A DNA stretch of 64,000 nucleotides from Candidatus Aminicenantota bacterium (GCA_011049545.1 DRHQ01000012.1:1-64000), one strand, 5' to 3'; positions 33,573 through 43,283 are shown, counted from the first letter of the stretch. Numbers and translations: made by a program. Notes: a model not told the origin generated them from the sequence alone.

Positions 33573-34776
33573 AAGATCATCTTTTGGCCCTGGCTTCCTG
33601 GTGGCGGCAGCTTTTATCGGCCCTGGAACCGTGGCCTCTTGCTCTATGGCAGGTGCGCAGTTTGGCTATGCATTGATCTTCGCTCTGATCTTCGCTACGG
33701 TAACTACCATTATCCTTCAGCAAATGACCGGAAGGCTCAGTTTAGGCTCAAAACATGATCTCGGCCAGGCCCTCAGAGAATTCCCTCAAAGCCGCCTGAC
33801 AAAGGGCATTTTTGCAACCCTTACTCTTTCTTCTATCACGTTTGGCTGTGCTGCTTATCAAGCCGGGAATATTATCGGCGGTTCTCTTGGTCTTGAGATG
33901 GTCACCTCAGTCTCTCAAAAATACTGGGTTGGTATCATCTCCTTGATAGCTATTTTCATCCTTAGTAGAGGAAAATATAAGTTGGTGGAGAAGTTTTTAA
34001 TTTTTTTAGTTTTCCTGATGAGTATCTCCTTCTTGACCACACTCGTTATAATCAAGCCTAATTTTCTCTTAATCTTAAAAGGAACCATTCCTTCCTTTCC
34101 AAAAAATTCACTCTATCTCGTCCTTGCCCTGGTGGGAACTACGGTCGTTCCCTACAATCTTTTTCTCCACTCCTCAGCAGTCAAGGAAAAATGGAAATCC
34201 ATCGCTCATCTTAAGGAAGTCAAAAAAGACCTGCTTCTTTCTATCACGTTGGGCGGTATAATTTCAGCCTCGATTGTTATCACCTCAGCCGTTGCTTTTT
34301 ATGGGAAAGGAGTTTCCCTGGAGAGCGGAATCCAACTGGGGCAGCAGCTCAAGCCTTTACTTGGTTCCTTCACTAATTTCCTTTTTGGCCTGGGCTTCTT
34401 TGCAGCAGGCATGAGTTCAGCCCTGACAGCTCCTTATGCGGCGGCCTTTGCCTCTTCTGGAGTTCTTGGCTGGAAAGGAGGTCACAATTCAAAGGGATTT
34501 AAAGGAATCTGGCTGGGAGTTATTGTAGCAGGACTTATCATCGCCTACCTGAGAGCTGCTTTCAATATCAATCCTCTCTCAATCATCATATTTGCTCAGG
34601 TGGCTAACGGATTCATTCTGCCGGTAGCTTCTATATTTCTACTTTTTGTGCTCAATAATCGTCAGAAAATGGGAAAATTAGTCAATAACATCAAACAGAA
34701 CATTCTGGGAAGCTTGATTATCCTTATCGTCTCTTTCCTAGGCCTCTGGAATATAATCAAATTGTTTTTAAAGTAA
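33556..34776 (+). CDS. NRAMP-related permease without the metal-binding DPGN motif
   Basis: An 11-helix NRAMP-superfamily transporter of 406 residues. In metal-transporting NRAMPs helix 1 carries DPGN and helix 6 MPHN. Here they read GPGT (in AAFIGPGTVASCSMAG) and VPYN (in TTVVPYNLFLHSSAV), so the metal-coordinating aspartate, asparagine and methionine are gone. The family includes Bacillus subtilis YcsG, encoded next to the 5-oxoprolinase genes pxpABC. The overlap with hyuB here suggests uptake of the hydantoinase/5-oxoprolinase substrate rather than of a metal. That is inference from context. A strong GGAGG precedes the ATG. Confidence 0.88.
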   Translation: MAGKNKRSSFGPGFLVAAAFIGPGTVASCSMAGAQFGYALIFALIFATVTTIILQQMTGRLSLGSKHDLGQALREFPQSRLTKGIFATLTLSSITFGCAAYQAGNIIGGSLGLEMVTSVSQKYWVGIISLIAIFILSRGKYKLVEKFLIFLVFLMSISFLTTLVIIKPNFLLILKGTIPSFPKNSLYLVLALVGTTVVPYNLFLHSSAVKEKWKSIAHLKEVKKDLLLSITLGGIISASIVITSAVAFYGKGVSLESGIQLGQQLKPLLGSFTNFLFGLGFFAAGMSSALTAPYAAAFASSGVLGWKGGHNSKGFKGIWLGVIVAGLIIAYLRAAFNINPLSIIIFAQVANGFILPVASIFLLFVLNNRQKMGKLVNNIKQNILGSLIILIVSFLGLWNIIKLFLK

Positions 34777-34800
34777 GAATAAGAGGGATCAAGAACAAAA

Positions 34801-34889
34801 GGGGTCAGGTCTTTTTTTTTGCCTTTGCTCATTTGCTCACTTTTAAATTGCGCTTGTATGATTAAAGGCAAAAAACAAGACCTGACCCC
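34801..34889. repeat. Inverted pair of GGGGTCAGG repeats
   Basis: GGGGTCAGGTC plus a T-run and GCCTTT at 34801-34826 pairs with AAAGGC, an A-run and GACCTGACCCC at 34864-34889, forming a stem of about 25 bp around a 37-nt loop. It uses the same unit as the direct copies at 29332 and 57037, but here the two face each other. Confidence 0.8.
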
Positions 34890-34891
34890 AC

Positions 34892-34908
34892 AAAAGCATT
34901 GCTTTTTT
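34892..34908 (+). terminator. Possible intrinsic terminator after the hyu operon
   Basis: AAAAGC-ATT-GCTTTT followed by further T residues gives a 6-bp stem with a short T tract. It is weak in GC, so termination may instead rely on the larger inverted repeat just before it. Confidence 0.4.
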
Positions 34909-35051
34909 TATTGAATTTCCCTATAATTTATAAGCGCGCCTCTTTTTTATTTAAATTTTCCCATGAAAAATAAATCAAAATGCAGACACGCACATGAGGT
35001 GCATTCCATCGTTACATTAATTATCCCTATTTTTGAATCTTTTTAAATCCT

Positions 35052-38000
35052 ATGAGCACTAAACCTCAAGACAAAGAACTTCTAAGTCTTTTATACACCG
35101 ACGAGTTAACGCAAATATTCAACCGCCGGTATTTAAAAGAAGTAATCCCAGGATATCTTCTCCAGGCGGAGAAGGAAAAGTTTACCGTAGCCTTCTACAT
35201 GCTCGATATGGACAATTTTAAGGCCATCAACGATAGCTACGGACATAGGGTGGGCGACCGAGCACTGAAGCATTTTTCCAAAATTATTTCAGAAAATATC
35301 CAGGACAAAGGGATTGCGATCCGTTATGCGGGTGATGAGTTCATACTCATTATATCGAAACTGACCAAGAAAAAAGCTAGGGATCTGGGGATGGAGATTC
35401 TGCAAAAAATAGCGGCGGCGCCTCTCAAGGTTAAAGACAAAAAACTCAAGATTAAATACAGTGCAGGCGTTTCCCTCTTTCCTAAAGATGGAAAAACCTT
35501 GAAGACGCTCTTCAGAAAAGCCGATGAGGCCCTCTATACAGCAAAGGACCGAGGGAAAGGAAGAGTTGTTGTCTACCCCGATAAGGGTAAACTTCTAACA
35601 CCTTCTAAACTCGATTCCATCCTTTCTTATCCCCATATCGTGGGCAGGGATGATACGATTAAATTCTTAGACAAACATCTCTCCGGCAAAGAGAATCCCA
35701 TGGTGTTTCCTGTGCTTTTTGGGGATGATGGAACAGGAAAATCAAGACTCATGGAGTACGCCCGAGAGGCCGCTCAACAAAACTTCGCCTTCACCTTATT
35801 CGCCAGGGGCTACCCCTTTTGGCAGATGGATATGTATAGTGGCGTATTATCAGCTTTGGGGATACTTTTCGAGCATGACCAATCCATTTCTGATGAGGTA
35901 TTCTCTAAGCTTGAGGAGAAGTACAAACTTATCCTCAAACCGCATATATCTTTATGGGATACAAAAGAGGTAGAGGAAAAAGAGGAAGTCATCCCATCTG
36001 ACAGGATGATTCTTTTTGAGGCGTTGACTCAGGTTTTCATTGTTCTCCGCGAAATTGGCAATGGCGCTGTCCTGCTTGACAATGCAGACCAAATTGACCA
36101 GCCATCATTGCAGTTTTTCGATTCCCAGTTCGAACAAACAGAGGAGAACAAACTGTTCTTCCTTTCTTCGATCAACAGCCCAGATTTAATTACAGGAGAG
36201 GATAAGCTTTTATTCCTTCTCCACTCGATGCCAGAGGTGGCAGCAAGCAGCGATATCCAAAAATTTCAGCTTGAACCGTTACGCTTAAAACATGTCCATG
36301 AACTCGTTGCCAAGCAGTTTGACGGGAAAACATTGTCTGCTGAATCAGAAGTGGCCCTCTTGCACAACTCTGATGGAAATCCGTTGTTTATCCTTGAGGC
36401 CTTATCGTTCCTTCTTATAAAAGGTAAGATAGAAGCCATAGGAAATGAATGGGATCTCTCCCTGGTCAAGCCTGAGGATATACCATCAAGCCTCAGCGAA
36501 ATGATCAAAGAGAGACTGATGCGCATGAGTGAGGAAGCGGTAAATGTTCTCAAACTGGCCTCACTTCTCGGAGATAAGATCAATGCGCATAAGCTTGCAG
36601 AGTTATCAGAACTCAAACTAGAGCAGGTTACGGACATTCTTCATAACGCTCAAAGACAGCTTTTTATCGAGGAAACACCAAATTCTGATGAGTTCGTCTT
36701 TGCTCACAGGATGGACCGTTCTATTTTTTATTCACTCATGAATGAAGATGAGCGCCAGCAGCTTCATGCTCGTGCAGCAGAGATAGAACAGAAATTTTCT
36801 GCTGGCTCCCTCGAACGTGTCGTTGGAAAACTGGCTTACCATTTCCAGAATACTGGGAATTTGGATAAAGCGGCAAAGATGTTTTCTATTCTTAAAGATA
36901 AAATGGATGCAGTGTTTATTTCAAGAAGTGCCCAAAAAATCCTGAAAAAGAGGATACTTACAGCATCTTTAGCCAAAGAATCTCCCCTCGAACCTGAGGA
37001 CCTCTTAAGCGCCATCGAGGCAGGGAGGGCTTTCAGGACCGCTCTGAATAATATACGCCTCTATCCTAAAGATCATGAGAATGTAAAGAGCTCGGTGGAG
37101 AGGATACTGCAACTTCTGGAACCATTTCTTGCTGAAAAGACGGAAATCCTTTCTATTTCGGTAACCCCGGAGACAGTACTTTTTAACGGCATGCCTCCGC
37201 CAGGGAAAGCGATTGATTCGCAATTGACAGAAGACCTGTACGGAATTCTGAGCAGCTACGGACTGCAAGGAGTGTTATTCGTACGAGGGCTAACCCGGGA
37301 TGAACTGGAGAGATTTTTGAATTTACTCACCAAACCTCCTGAAGAAGTGGCTGGCCAGTGGGATAGGCTTGTGCAGGAACTCGAATTATCACACATATTG
37401 CCTGATCGAAAGATGTTTGTGGCGGTAGGCGAGCGCAAAATAATACTCGACAAACAAGAGCTTCTTGTCCAAGCCCCCTGGCAAGAAGGCCAGAGTGTAC
37501 CATCCTCAACTCCGAAAGATGCCTCACCCATACCCGATGATCAGATGGAGATATTAAGAGATATGTTGGGCCAGTTTTCAAGGGATAAACAAGAGTTGCT
37601 CTCGGCAGTTCAATCTGGACACGCTGGCAAAGAAGAATTCAAACACCTTATAGATCTTCTTCAGCAGACGGACATTTCGGAGGTAACCAAAACTTTGTTG
37701 GAGTCTGAAGGAGTCTCCCCTCGCGGTGAAGGAGTTGAACCTGGAGAAGTTCCTCCTGGAGAAGCACCCGGGCAAGAAGATCCTACCGGGCGATATAAAT
37801 ATGCCGATGTTATTCCAGATGTAAAGCATGTGGAACAAATAGAAAAGGATCTTTCTCTGGCCTTCGAGGACCTTGATGTTGCGGACGCAAGAACTAAAGG
37901 GAGAGCAATGGCTTGGCTGGCAGAACAGGAACCTGAGAAATTAGCCGAGGCCGCCGTGAGGAGAATAACATCTGATATATCGCTCAAAGCTCGACGATTG

Positions 38001-38624
38001 GCTGCAGGAGCTATCCAGAAGGCTGGAAGAAATTCTGTGGAAGCATTTTTTGAAGAAATAAATCCTGATATACCAGTTACACAGCTTATTAAATTGATCA
38101 ATGTCATCGACATGTTTGTCGACCACCCCAAAGTGATCCCCGTGCTGCGCGATATAACTCTTTCAGGACCATCTGAAACAGTGCAACCTGCACTGGATGT
38201 TTTGGAGCAACTTCCTGGGAAAGAAGTCGATTCGGCTCTCCTCGATTTATATGATTTAGCTGCGGGAAGAACAAAAGTACATCTACTCTATTTACTTGCT
38301 AAACGCAAAATTGTAGATGCTGTGCCTGTGCTTTTGGATGTAATAAAGCCGAAGTGGATCTGGGAGAGAGAGACAAGAATTTCGTTTCAATCGAAGGCTT
38401 GCAGAACTCTAGGCCTAATCGGTTCGCCAGAAACAGCAGAAAAACTTATTGCTGTTGCGACAAAGGCCAAACTATGGGCCTTTCAAAAAACAAAGCCTGA
38501 ACCTATAAGAGCGGCTGCAACTTGGGCTTTGAGAAAATTACCAGGTAACGAGAGAATTAATACTGTTCTGGAAGTTCTGAAAAACGACAAGTCTCTCCGG
38601 GTAAGAAAGGCTGCCAGGTCATAA
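35052..38624 (+). CDS. GGDEF-AAA ATPase-HEAT repeat signalling protein
   Basis: A 1190-residue cytosolic protein with an unusual domain order. Residues 10-175 form a diguanylate-cyclase domain (DELTQIFNRRYL at 17-28) whose signature reads AGDEF at 93-97. AGDEF variants can be active in other bacteria. Residues 195-460 form a STAND-like ATPase with Walker A GDDGTGKS (224-231) and Walker B VLLDNAD (340-346), followed by a winged-helix-like region. Helical repeats follow, then a proline/glutamate-rich linker (about 885-920) and a C-terminal HEAT-like part with KARRLAAGAIQKAG and RAAATWALRKLPG. No membrane segments are seen. This layout resembles nucleotide-gated signalling ATPases. Its partner and output are unknown. 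PilZ and HD-GYP genes lie 10-18 kb away. Confidence 0.87.
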   Translation: MSTKPQDKELLSLLYTDELTQIFNRRYLKEVIPGYLLQAEKEKFTVAFYMLDMDNFKAINDSYGHRVGDRALKHFSKIISENIQDKGIAIRYAGDEFILIISKLTKKKARDLGMEILQKIAAAPLKVKDKKLKIKYSAGVSLFPKDGKTLKTLFRKADEALYTAKDRGKGRVVVYPDKGKLLTPSKLDSILSYPHIVGRDDTIKFLDKHLSGKENPMVFPVLFGDDGTGKSRLMEYAREAAQQNFAFTLFARGYPFWQMDMYSGVLSALGILFEHDQSISDEVFSKLEEKYKLILKPHISLWDTKEVEEKEEVIPSDRMILFEALTQVFIVLREIGNGAVLLDNADQIDQPSLQFFDSQFEQTEENKLFFLSSINSPDLITGEDKLLFLLHSMPEVAASSDIQKFQLEPLRLKHVHELVAKQFDGKTLSAESEVALLHNSDGNPLFILEALSFLLIKGKIEAIGNEWDLSLVKPEDIPSSLSEMIKERLMRMSEEAVNVLKLASLLGDKINAHKLAELSELKLEQVTDILHNAQRQLFIEETPNSDEFVFAHRMDRSIFYSLMNEDERQQLHARAAEIEQKFSAGSLERVVGKLAYHFQNTGNLDKAAKMFSILKDKMDAVFISRSAQKILKKRILTASLAKESPLEPEDLLSAIEAGRAFRTALNNIRLYPKDHENVKSSVERILQLLEPFLAEKTEILSISVTPETVLFNGMPPPGKAIDSQLTEDLYGILSSYGLQGVLFVRGLTRDELERFLNLLTKPPEEVAGQWDRLVQELELSHILPDRKMFVAVGERKIILDKQELLVQAPWQEGQSVPSSTPKDASPIPDDQMEILRDMLGQFSRDKQELLSAVQSGHAGKEEFKHLIDLLQQTDISEVTKTLLESEGVSPRGEGVEPGEVPPGEAPGQEDPTGRYKYADVIPDVKHVEQIEKDLSLAFEDLDVADARTKGRAMAWLAEQEPEKLAEAAVRRITSDISLKARRLAAGAIQKAGRNSVEAFFEEINPDIPVTQLIKLINVIDMFVDHPKVIPVLRDITLSGPSETVQPALDVLEQLPGKEVDSALLDLYDLAAGRTKVHLLYLLAKRKIVDAVPVLLDVIKPKWIWERETRISFQSKACRTLGLIGSPETAEKLIAVATKAKLWAFQKTKPEPIRAAATWALRKLPGNERINTVLEVLKNDKSLRVRKAARS

Positions 38625-38655
38625 AAAGCTCCTCAAGGGGAACCCTTGCTTATCT

Positions 38656-40260
38656 TTATTTTTCCAGTCGAATAATAACCAAGGTCAGATCTTTGTGACT
38701 TAATGCTTTCCGGAATGTTCCTTTTAGTGTTGAATCTAAGTCGTTCTGGCCAGAAGTATATACATGTTTCACGCCACAGGCCAGAGCAATCTGTTCAATG
38801 TCTAGAGCTGTCACTTCTTGTCCCATGGCACCTCTCCCTACTCCAAGATTAACCTGGAATCCCGAGGTGGCAGTGGTTTTATTATCCAGGACGACCATCA
38901 GGATTTTGCTTTGGTTATGGACTGCATTACAGATGGCAGGAATAGTCGTATGGAAAAACGAAGAGTCGCCAAATAGAGCCACAACACGTTCATCAACTCC
39001 GGCTTTGCTCATACCATCGGCTGTGCTGACCGCAGAGCCTAAAGCATACTTAGCATCAAGCCGGTCTGCTACCGTCACCAGACAGCCGGGATCTCCGATA
39101 AGCACTGGCCTTTGTCCTAAACTCTCTGCAGCTTCCTCCAGCGTGTCAAGGATTTCATCATAGTTACAGTCTGCACAATAATCCTTCTTTATTGGTTTTT
39201 CTTCATCCTCTTTCTCTTTCAAATATTTTCGCCTGGGGACAAACTCCGGGATAAATTCAGTTAGAGCTCGCTGAATCTGCCAGCGAAATAATTCACCTTC
39301 CCTGCTTAGATGGTTGCTCTGTTTTCCATATATTTTCGCAGGGCAGCCATTATCATGGGCAATAGCCTTGATATGGGTTTCCACATAAGGCTCGATCTCT
39401 TCAACAATCAGGACTTCATCACAATCCCGCAGAAACTCTGTAATGGTCTTTCTGGGTAAAGGATAAAGGACGCCCAGTTTAAAAAGGCGAAGTTTCCCAG
39501 GATGTTCATGGCCCAAAACATCGAGAAGTTTCGCATGAGCAAATCCGGCACCTAGAATTCCTTTTACTCCAGCACCAGTCACCCTGTTAAACGGAGAGCT
39601 GTCAGCCCACTCGCTCATGGCTTCAATTCTTCGATGTAGATCCCTATGCTTTTTCACTGCATTTTTGGGGACAGGAACGAATCTAAAAGGTTCTCTGACT
39701 AAACCGAGATTGACTTCCCGGTAAGGCTCGTCAGAAACAGGGACGGATTCCTTCTGCTGGGTGAAGCTTCGAGTCTCCCGAATTATCACTGCCGTATTGA
39801 ACTCTTCTGATATATTAAAAGCTTCTCGCATCATAGCATAACCTTCAGCCGGACTTGATGGCTCCATCATCGGCATTTCCAGCAAAGTCGCCAGGGATCG
39901 TGAATCCTGGTCATTTTGAGATCCGTATGCACCAGGATCATCCCCTAGAAGAATGACCAGCCCTCCATGGACCGGAGTTAAATTAAGAGCCATGAGCGGA
40001 TCTATCATCGCATTCATGCCCACACTTTTTGTACAGACCAAAGCACGGCACCCTGCTATGGAAGCACCGATACCCATTTCCAAGGACACTTTCTCATTAC
40101 TCGACCATTCCACATAGATTTTATGCTTTTTTGCCAGGCTAACCATTGTCTCAACCGTCCCTGAACTCGGTGAGCCAGGATAACTTGTCACAAGTTTTAC
40201 ACCACTGGACAGGGCCCCAAAAGCCATAGCCTGGTCTCCATTAAGCGTTTTCAAACTCAT
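38656..40260 (-). CDS. iorA: Indolepyruvate ferredoxin oxidoreductase alpha subunit-like, lacking ferredoxin domain
   Basis: IorA oxidatively decarboxylates aryl pyruvates from aromatic amino acids to acyl-CoA, with thiamine diphosphate. The N-terminal pyrimidine-binding domain (GDQAMAFGALSSGVKLVTSYPGSPSS) and the C-terminal thiamine-diphosphate region (ALFGDSSFFHTTIPAICNAV, then VLDNKTTATSGFQ) are clear. The usual CPGCPHR motif reads CADCNYDE. The protein ends at residue 534 with VIIRLEK, so the C-terminal two-cluster 4Fe-4S ferredoxin domain of typical IorA (about 600-640 residues) is missing. No iorB gene is adjacent. Electron transfer must use another protein, or the reaction differs. Confidence 0.88.
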   Translation of the reverse strand: MSLKTLNGDQAMAFGALSSGVKLVTSYPGSPSSGTVETMVSLAKKHKIYVEWSSNEKVSLEMGIGASIAGCRALVCTKSVGMNAMIDPLMALNLTPVHGGLVILLGDDPGAYGSQNDQDSRSLATLLEMPMMEPSSPAEGYAMMREAFNISEEFNTAVIIRETRSFTQQKESVPVSDEPYREVNLGLVREPFRFVPVPKNAVKKHRDLHRRIEAMSEWADSSPFNRVTGAGVKGILGAGFAHAKLLDVLGHEHPGKLRLFKLGVLYPLPRKTITEFLRDCDEVLIVEEIEPYVETHIKAIAHDNGCPAKIYGKQSNHLSREGELFRWQIQRALTEFIPEFVPRRKYLKEKEDEEKPIKKDYCADCNYDEILDTLEEAAESLGQRPVLIGDPGCLVTVADRLDAKYALGSAVSTADGMSKAGVDERVVALFGDSSFFHTTIPAICNAVHNQSKILMVVLDNKTTATSGFQVNLGVGRGAMGQEVTALDIEQIALACGVKHVYTSGQNDLDSTLKGTFRKALSHKDLTLVIIRLEK

Positions 40261-40359
40261 AAGGATCCTCTTAAATTAAGATTTATAGCTGTATATCATT
40301 ATACATCCTAATAGCTCAGTAAATTAGAACAAAAATCACCATATTAATATTGATCAAAT

Positions 40360-41763
40360 TTAAATTTTTATGTCAGAATTACTTTTATCCATCCCGGTGG
40401 CTTTTCCTCTTCTTCGAACCCAGTAGAAGGCAAACGGGATTCCAGTAACGATAAAAATAAGATCGACGGCAGAATTCTGCCATTGATAAACGGTTCTGAG
40501 GACGATCAGGCCTATGATAAACAAGAGAGATAGAAGGGGAAGGAAAGGATAAAGCGGGACGCGGAAGTAGTTTGTGCCTCCTATGTGGTCTCTCCTCATT
40601 TTGAAAAGCGCCAGAGTGGAAAGCCCGTAAAAAATCAGGATCGTAAAGACCAAGCCGGTTGCAATTGCCTCGAATGTCCCGCGGATAATGAGAATGGCTC
40701 CCCCCCAGAGGCAGTGAACGACAATCGCCCGGGAAGGAGTTCGGAATCGGGGATGGATGTGATCCAGCCATTTAAAGAAGAGCCCGTCTCTGGCCATAGC
40801 ATAATAGGCCCGGGTCGCAGTCATCATGGTTCCGTTGATGCTCCCGCTTGCGGAAATTATCACTAGGAGCGCGATGAGCGCACCGCCGACAGGACCGATT
40901 AACACGGTCAGGACATCTGAAGCGACGATCGTGCTCTCCCTTATTCCCTCCATTCCAAGAATCCTATGGTAGGTTAAATTTGTTAAGGCATAAAGCAGGA
41001 TAACTAAACCAATTCCGATCACCAGGCTTAAAGGGATGATACGTCTTGGATTTTTCATTTCTCCGGCTGAGTACCCGATCCGTTCCCAGCCCGTGTGGGA
41101 AAAAATAATAAGCATCAGGACGGCGACGACACTCCCCAAAGGGCTCAACAACCCTTCTGGCGCTGCTCTGGTAGAAAGCAAGTTTTCATGTCCCTTGCTG
41201 AAGACAATGCCGACGATAACGATGGATAACAGAGCCCCCACTTTCAGGATCGTGGAGAGTTTCTGGAAAACACTGGCCCTTTGAATCCCGATATAGTTCA
41301 GGGCGCCTAACAGAAAAATGACGGCGAGTGCGATGATGATCCGGCCGACTCTATCCAAGACAACAAAATAGCCAAAGTAATCCGCTACGATCAGGGCCAG
41401 GCCTGCGGCTGCGCTTGTCCGGATGATGAACAGCTGTGCCCACCCAAACATGAATCCGGCAAAGGGTCCGAAGCATCGGCTTATATATACATATTCTCCT
41501 CCCGTATTAGGCATTCGCGTTCCGAGCTCGGCATAGATCAACCCGCTGGTAAATACAAAAACTCCGACCAGCAGCCAGAGAAGAATGATTGAGTCGAAGG
41601 AGGCGATGTAGCCGGCAATGATCTGCGGTGTGGAATAGATGCCAGCACCTATTGTGATCCCGATTAGGATGGCAATTCCGTCAAAGACACCCAGAGCCTT
41701 ACGGAGAGAAGGCCTTGAAGAGCTGGCCTCATTTGGCATGGTGCGTAACATATAGCACAGCAA
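40360..41763 (-). CDS. APC-superfamily amino acid permease
   Basis: A 12-helix transporter of 467 residues. The first helix carries ILIGITIGAGIYSTPQIIAG with the GxG(I/A) substrate-binding break of the APC fold, and the second conserved part reads MPNTGGEYVYISRCFGPFAGF. Overall it resembles the LAT/AAT group of amino acid exchangers. The start is uncertain: ATGs at 41763, 41748 and 41739 are all in the polar N-terminus and none has a good ribosome site. Located between iorA and an aminotransferase, it plausibly imports amino acids for the same fermentative pathway. Confidence 0.92.
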   Translation of the reverse strand: MLCYMLRTMPNEASSSRPSLRKALGVFDGIAILIGITIGAGIYSTPQIIAGYIASFDSIILLWLLVGVFVFTSGLIYAELGTRMPNTGGEYVYISRCFGPFAGFMFGWAQLFIIRTSAAAGLALIVADYFGYFVVLDRVGRIIIALAVIFLLGALNYIGIQRASVFQKLSTILKVGALLSIVIVGIVFSKGHENLLSTRAAPEGLLSPLGSVVAVLMLIIFSHTGWERIGYSAGEMKNPRRIIPLSLVIGIGLVILLYALTNLTYHRILGMEGIRESTIVASDVLTVLIGPVGGALIALLVIISASGSINGTMMTATRAYYAMARDGLFFKWLDHIHPRFRTPSRAIVVHCLWGGAILIIRGTFEAIATGLVFTILIFYGLSTLALFKMRRDHIGGTNYFRVPLYPFLPLLSLLFIIGLIVLRTVYQWQNSAVDLIFIVTGIPFAFYWVRRRGKATGMDKSNSDIKI

Positions 41764-42100
41764 AATTTAACGGTCAAACGCTTTCCCTCCAGCTCCACGA
41801 AAAATTATCGAATAAAGGGGACAGGCTACTTTTTTTCCCTCCAGTCTTTTCATGCTTATAATAATCATTAAAAACTTGATAAGAATGGCAATTCCTGTAA
41901 TACTTTCCCTTGCTGAAACTATAGATAAGATCTTCATCTATTCTCGATTGATATGGGTAAGAAACGTCGTTTTAATCCTGAGCGGAGCGAGAATAAGCCT
42001 GGACTAACAGAAAGAAGTACTCAGCTGAGGTTCTAAGCCAAGATGAATCATAAAAGTATCATGGGGTATATTAAAAAAAATTTTGTTAGGGGAGGTCACC
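41764..42100. other. Divergent intergenic region with dispersed repeats
   Basis: About 340 bp between the permease and the aminotransferase genes. AAAGGGGACAGGCTACTTTT at about 41814-41833 matches, inverted, a copy at 48357-48378 and a decayed one near 8247. Around 41975-42000 the phrase ATCCTGAGCGGAGCGAG resembles common small dispersed repeats. GGGGAGGT at 42088-42095 is the ribosome site of the aminotransferase. Confidence 0.6.
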
Positions 42101-43228
42101 ATGAAAATTGAAATTTTTGAAATGGAGAGAGCCCAATCTTTATTGGAAAACAGAGTGAAGTATAACCTATCAGAAAGCGGCGTTCACCCTTATACTCTTG
42201 AAGAGTTCCTGAAAAGCGACGAGATTAAAAAATTGTTGTCTATACGGCTTGGTTATGGCCAGACAAACGGCTCTGATGAACTTAGAGAAGCTATAAGCCG
42301 CCTCTACCCAGGAACAGATCTTGATAATGTCCTAGTTACAAACGGCTGTGCAGAAGCAAATTTTATTACCATCTGGCAAAATTTAGAACCAGAGGATGAG
42401 CTTATCCTTATGCTGCCCAACTATATGCAGATCTGGGGACTTGCCCGCTCTTTTGGTATTAAAGTCAGGCCCTTTCATCTAAAAGAAGAGCTTAAGTGGG
42501 GGCCGGACCTTGATGAATTGAAAGGCTTGATATCCCCTCGAACAAAAATGATAGCTGTTTGCAATCCGAACAATCCTACAGGAGCTGTGCTGAGCGAAAG
42601 TGAGATGAAAGAAATTGCTAGCCTCGCCGAAGATGCAGATGCATGGATCTATTCTGATGAGGTATATCGAGGGGCAGAATTAGACGGAGAAGAAACGCCA
42701 ACTTTCTGGGGCCTATGCGATAAAGTGATAATCAGTTGCGGACTCTCAAAAGCTTATGCTCTTCCAGGTTTGAGAATAGGCTGGCTGGTCGGACCCAAGA
42801 AAAAGATTGAAGAGGCCTGGGCTTACCACGATTATACATCCATCTCTTCGGGAATTCTTAGTAATTGGATAGCATCTTTGGTTTTAGAGCCTGAGCGAAG
42901 AAAAAAAGTTTTCGACCGCAACCGGGAAATTCTGAATGAAAATTTGGCTGTGCTTGAAGAGTGGATTCAAAAACACAAACCTCTTTTTGAGCTAATCCCT
43001 CCTCGAGCTGGTGGATTGGCTTTTCTCAGGTATAACATGGAAATCAACTCAACAGAACTTGCCGATAAGTTCATAAAAGAGAAGAGTGTTTTTGTCGTTG
43101 CCGGCGATTTTTTCGGAATGGATCACTATATACGTATTGGGATTGGCGCAGAAAAGGATTACTTTAAAGCAGGATTAAAACTTATTGATGAAGCATTAGA
43201 GGAAATCAGCGGAAATTCCTCTGTTTAA
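42101..43228 (+). CDS. Class I/II PLP-dependent aminotransferase
   Basis: A fold-type I aminotransferase of 375 residues. The cofactor-binding ILVTNG-type region appears as NVLVTNGCAEANF, NPNNPTG is intact, YSDEVYRG holds the PLP aspartate/tyrosine, and the Schiff-base lysine is in SCGLSKAYALPGLRIGW. The C-terminal arginine that holds the substrate carboxylate is in YIRIGIG. I chose ATG 42101, which follows GGGGAGGT by 5 nt. A frame from 42083 begins inside the ribosome site region. Substrate is not determined. The neighbouring APC permease and iorA suggest amino-acid fermentation. Confidence 0.92.
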   Translation: MKIEIFEMERAQSLLENRVKYNLSESGVHPYTLEEFLKSDEIKKLLSIRLGYGQTNGSDELREAISRLYPGTDLDNVLVTNGCAEANFITIWQNLEPEDELILMLPNYMQIWGLARSFGIKVRPFHLKEELKWGPDLDELKGLISPRTKMIAVCNPNNPTGAVLSESEMKEIASLAEDADAWIYSDEVYRGAELDGEETPTFWGLCDKVIISCGLSKAYALPGLRIGWLVGPKKKIEEAWAYHDYTSISSGILSNWIASLVLEPERRKKVFDRNREILNENLAVLEEWIQKHKPLFELIPPRAGGLAFLRYNMEINSTELADKFIKEKSVFVVAGDFFGMDHYIRIGIGAEKDYFKAGLKLIDEALEEISGNSSV

Positions 43229-43283
43229 AGGATAATTTGGATATTTTTTCTAAACCTCCTATTTATAAACAGAACTAAAAGGT

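Noticed and set aside
37661-38131. A 156-codon minus-strand frame inside the GGDEF-ATPase gene
   Set aside because: The composition reflects the opposite strand's codons. No start signal.
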